Shown here: in pieces, positions 58,277-58,663 of the stretch
Numbering within the stretch: the first letter of the stretch is position 1
Layout: every line of letters begins with the position of its first letter
NCBI GenBank assembly: GCA_902769535.1
Contig: CACXPH010000023.1
Location: 1 to 58,663 of the forward strand
Direction of reading: 5' to 3'
From: an uncultured Bacteroidales bacterium
GTDB lineage: Bacteria; Bacteroidota; Bacteroidia; Bacteroidales; Paludibacteraceae
Length of the DNA: 58,663 nucleotides
The notes under the pieces: model-generated
The model's database searches: none
What the model was told of the DNA's origin: nothing
The model's input: only the letters and a program-made list of their open reading frames with translations
Translations under genes and position numbers: made by a program

Positions 58277-58663
58277 ATGCAAACTACTAATCTTAAAGAG
58301 TTGCGCTCCCTGCGCACCCAAGAAAAAGCCATCAAGGCTCGTATCGACGAAATCAGCACCGAGGCAACCAACGAAGCCGTTGCCATCCTTGCCGCCAAAG
58401 GCCTTGAAAAAGGCGAGTTTGAAATAGAAGGAGTAGGAACCTTCCAACTCCAGCGCACCGAAGTCTTTGACTTTGCCGACTACAACAAGTACAAGCAAGA
58501 ACAAGCCGTCAAATGGCGTGAGAATGCCAAAGAAAAGGTCAAAGAGCAGAACCTCGTCAAGGCCCGCACCGCCATCATGAACGGCTATGTCAAGACCTTC
58601 GTCGAACTCTATCCCGACAAACAACCCGACGAGATCAAACTCACCGTCAAAGTCATTGACTAG
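58277..58663 (+). CDS. Hypothetical phage-like protein
   Basis: 128 aa; the stop codon is the last three bases of the window. The N-terminus is a helical, charged segment (LRSLRTQEKAIKARIDEISTEATNEAVAILAAKGLEKGEFEIEGVGTFQLQRTEV), followed by a second helix (DYNKYKQEQAVKWRENAKEKVKEQNL). I recall similar proteins in Bacteroides phages and prophages, but the function is unknown. It begins after a palindrome that may regulate it. Confidence 0.6.
   Translation: MQTTNLKELRSLRTQEKAIKARIDEISTEATNEAVAILAAKGLEKGEFEIEGVGTFQLQRTEVFDFADYNKYKQEQAVKWRENAKEKVKEQNLVKARTAIMNGYVKTFVELYPDKQPDEIKLTVKVID

Overview
The window is a stretch of a Bacteroidales (Bacteroidota) chromosome. The evidence is the gene order rplX-rplE-rpsN-rpsH-rplF-rplR-rpsE-rpmD-rplO-secY-map-infA-rpmJ-rpsM-rpsK-rpsD-rpoA-rplQ, the near absence of Shine-Dalgarno sites, promoters of the Bacteroidota type (TTG, 20 nt, TAnnTTTG), OstA-like, SurA-like and AsmA-like envelope genes, and a fused NfnA/NfnB-type flavoprotein. 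I cannot place it below order; it looks like an uncultured gut or rumen type lineage.

Layout. 1-9.1 kb: the spc and alpha ribosomal operons. Five genes here (rpsH, map, rpsD, rpoA, rplQ) lack internal pieces, four of them with a frame change, while their neighbours look full length. 9.1-10.5 kb: an archaeal-type aspartyl-tRNA synthetase. 10.6-13.7 kb, minus strand: a hemerythrin-LuxR regulator, small membrane and outer-membrane proteins, and an orphan winged-helix regulator. 13.7-19.1 kb: a porin, imelysin, di-heme oxidoreductase and CcsA set, likely for iron or heme handling at the cell envelope. 19.1-24.3 kb: efp, marC, rpiB, a radical SAM protein, an MBL hydrolase, a split chromate transporter and udk. 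24.3-31.8 kb: two SurA-like proteins, OstA-like, dnaG, a second radical SAM protein and a glycosyltransferase. 31.8-33.2 kb: tRNA-Glu, rpsT and an AraC regulator. 33.3-41.5 kb, minus strand: rfbB, birA, dacB, the NfnAB-like fusion, deoC, psd, an SRPBCC protein and a lipoprotein. 41.6-51.0 kb: ileS, a lipoprotein, an AsmA protein, an M3 peptidase and a membrane protein. 51.0-53.2 kb: a TonB-dependent receptor. 53.3 kb to the end is accessory DNA: repeats, a MntA/HepT toxin-antitoxin pair, a structured noncoding stretch, an EcoRI-family adenine methyltransferase with a DUF262-HNH nuclease, and phage-like genes.

The most unusual signal is a dispersed family of very short arrays, mostly of period 7 and some of period 8 or 9. 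Each locus has its own unit sequence, repeated about 3 to 9 times with variants. About 25 such arrays lie in 58 kb. Some sit between genes, often touching stop or start codons; others lie inside conserved coding regions, where they remain open (LuxR, CcsA, radical SAM, MBL, SurA, glycosyltransferase, IleRS, AsmA and others). They resemble in form the heptanucleotide STRR repeats of cyanobacteria. The second signal is the set of internal deletions in essential ribosomal operon genes, which needs read-level checking. The third is a pair of divergent promoters whose two -33 elements are the arms of one shared inverted repeat. The fourth is the methyltransferase/DUF262-HNH pair, preceded by a noncoding stretch that can fold as a pseudoknot.
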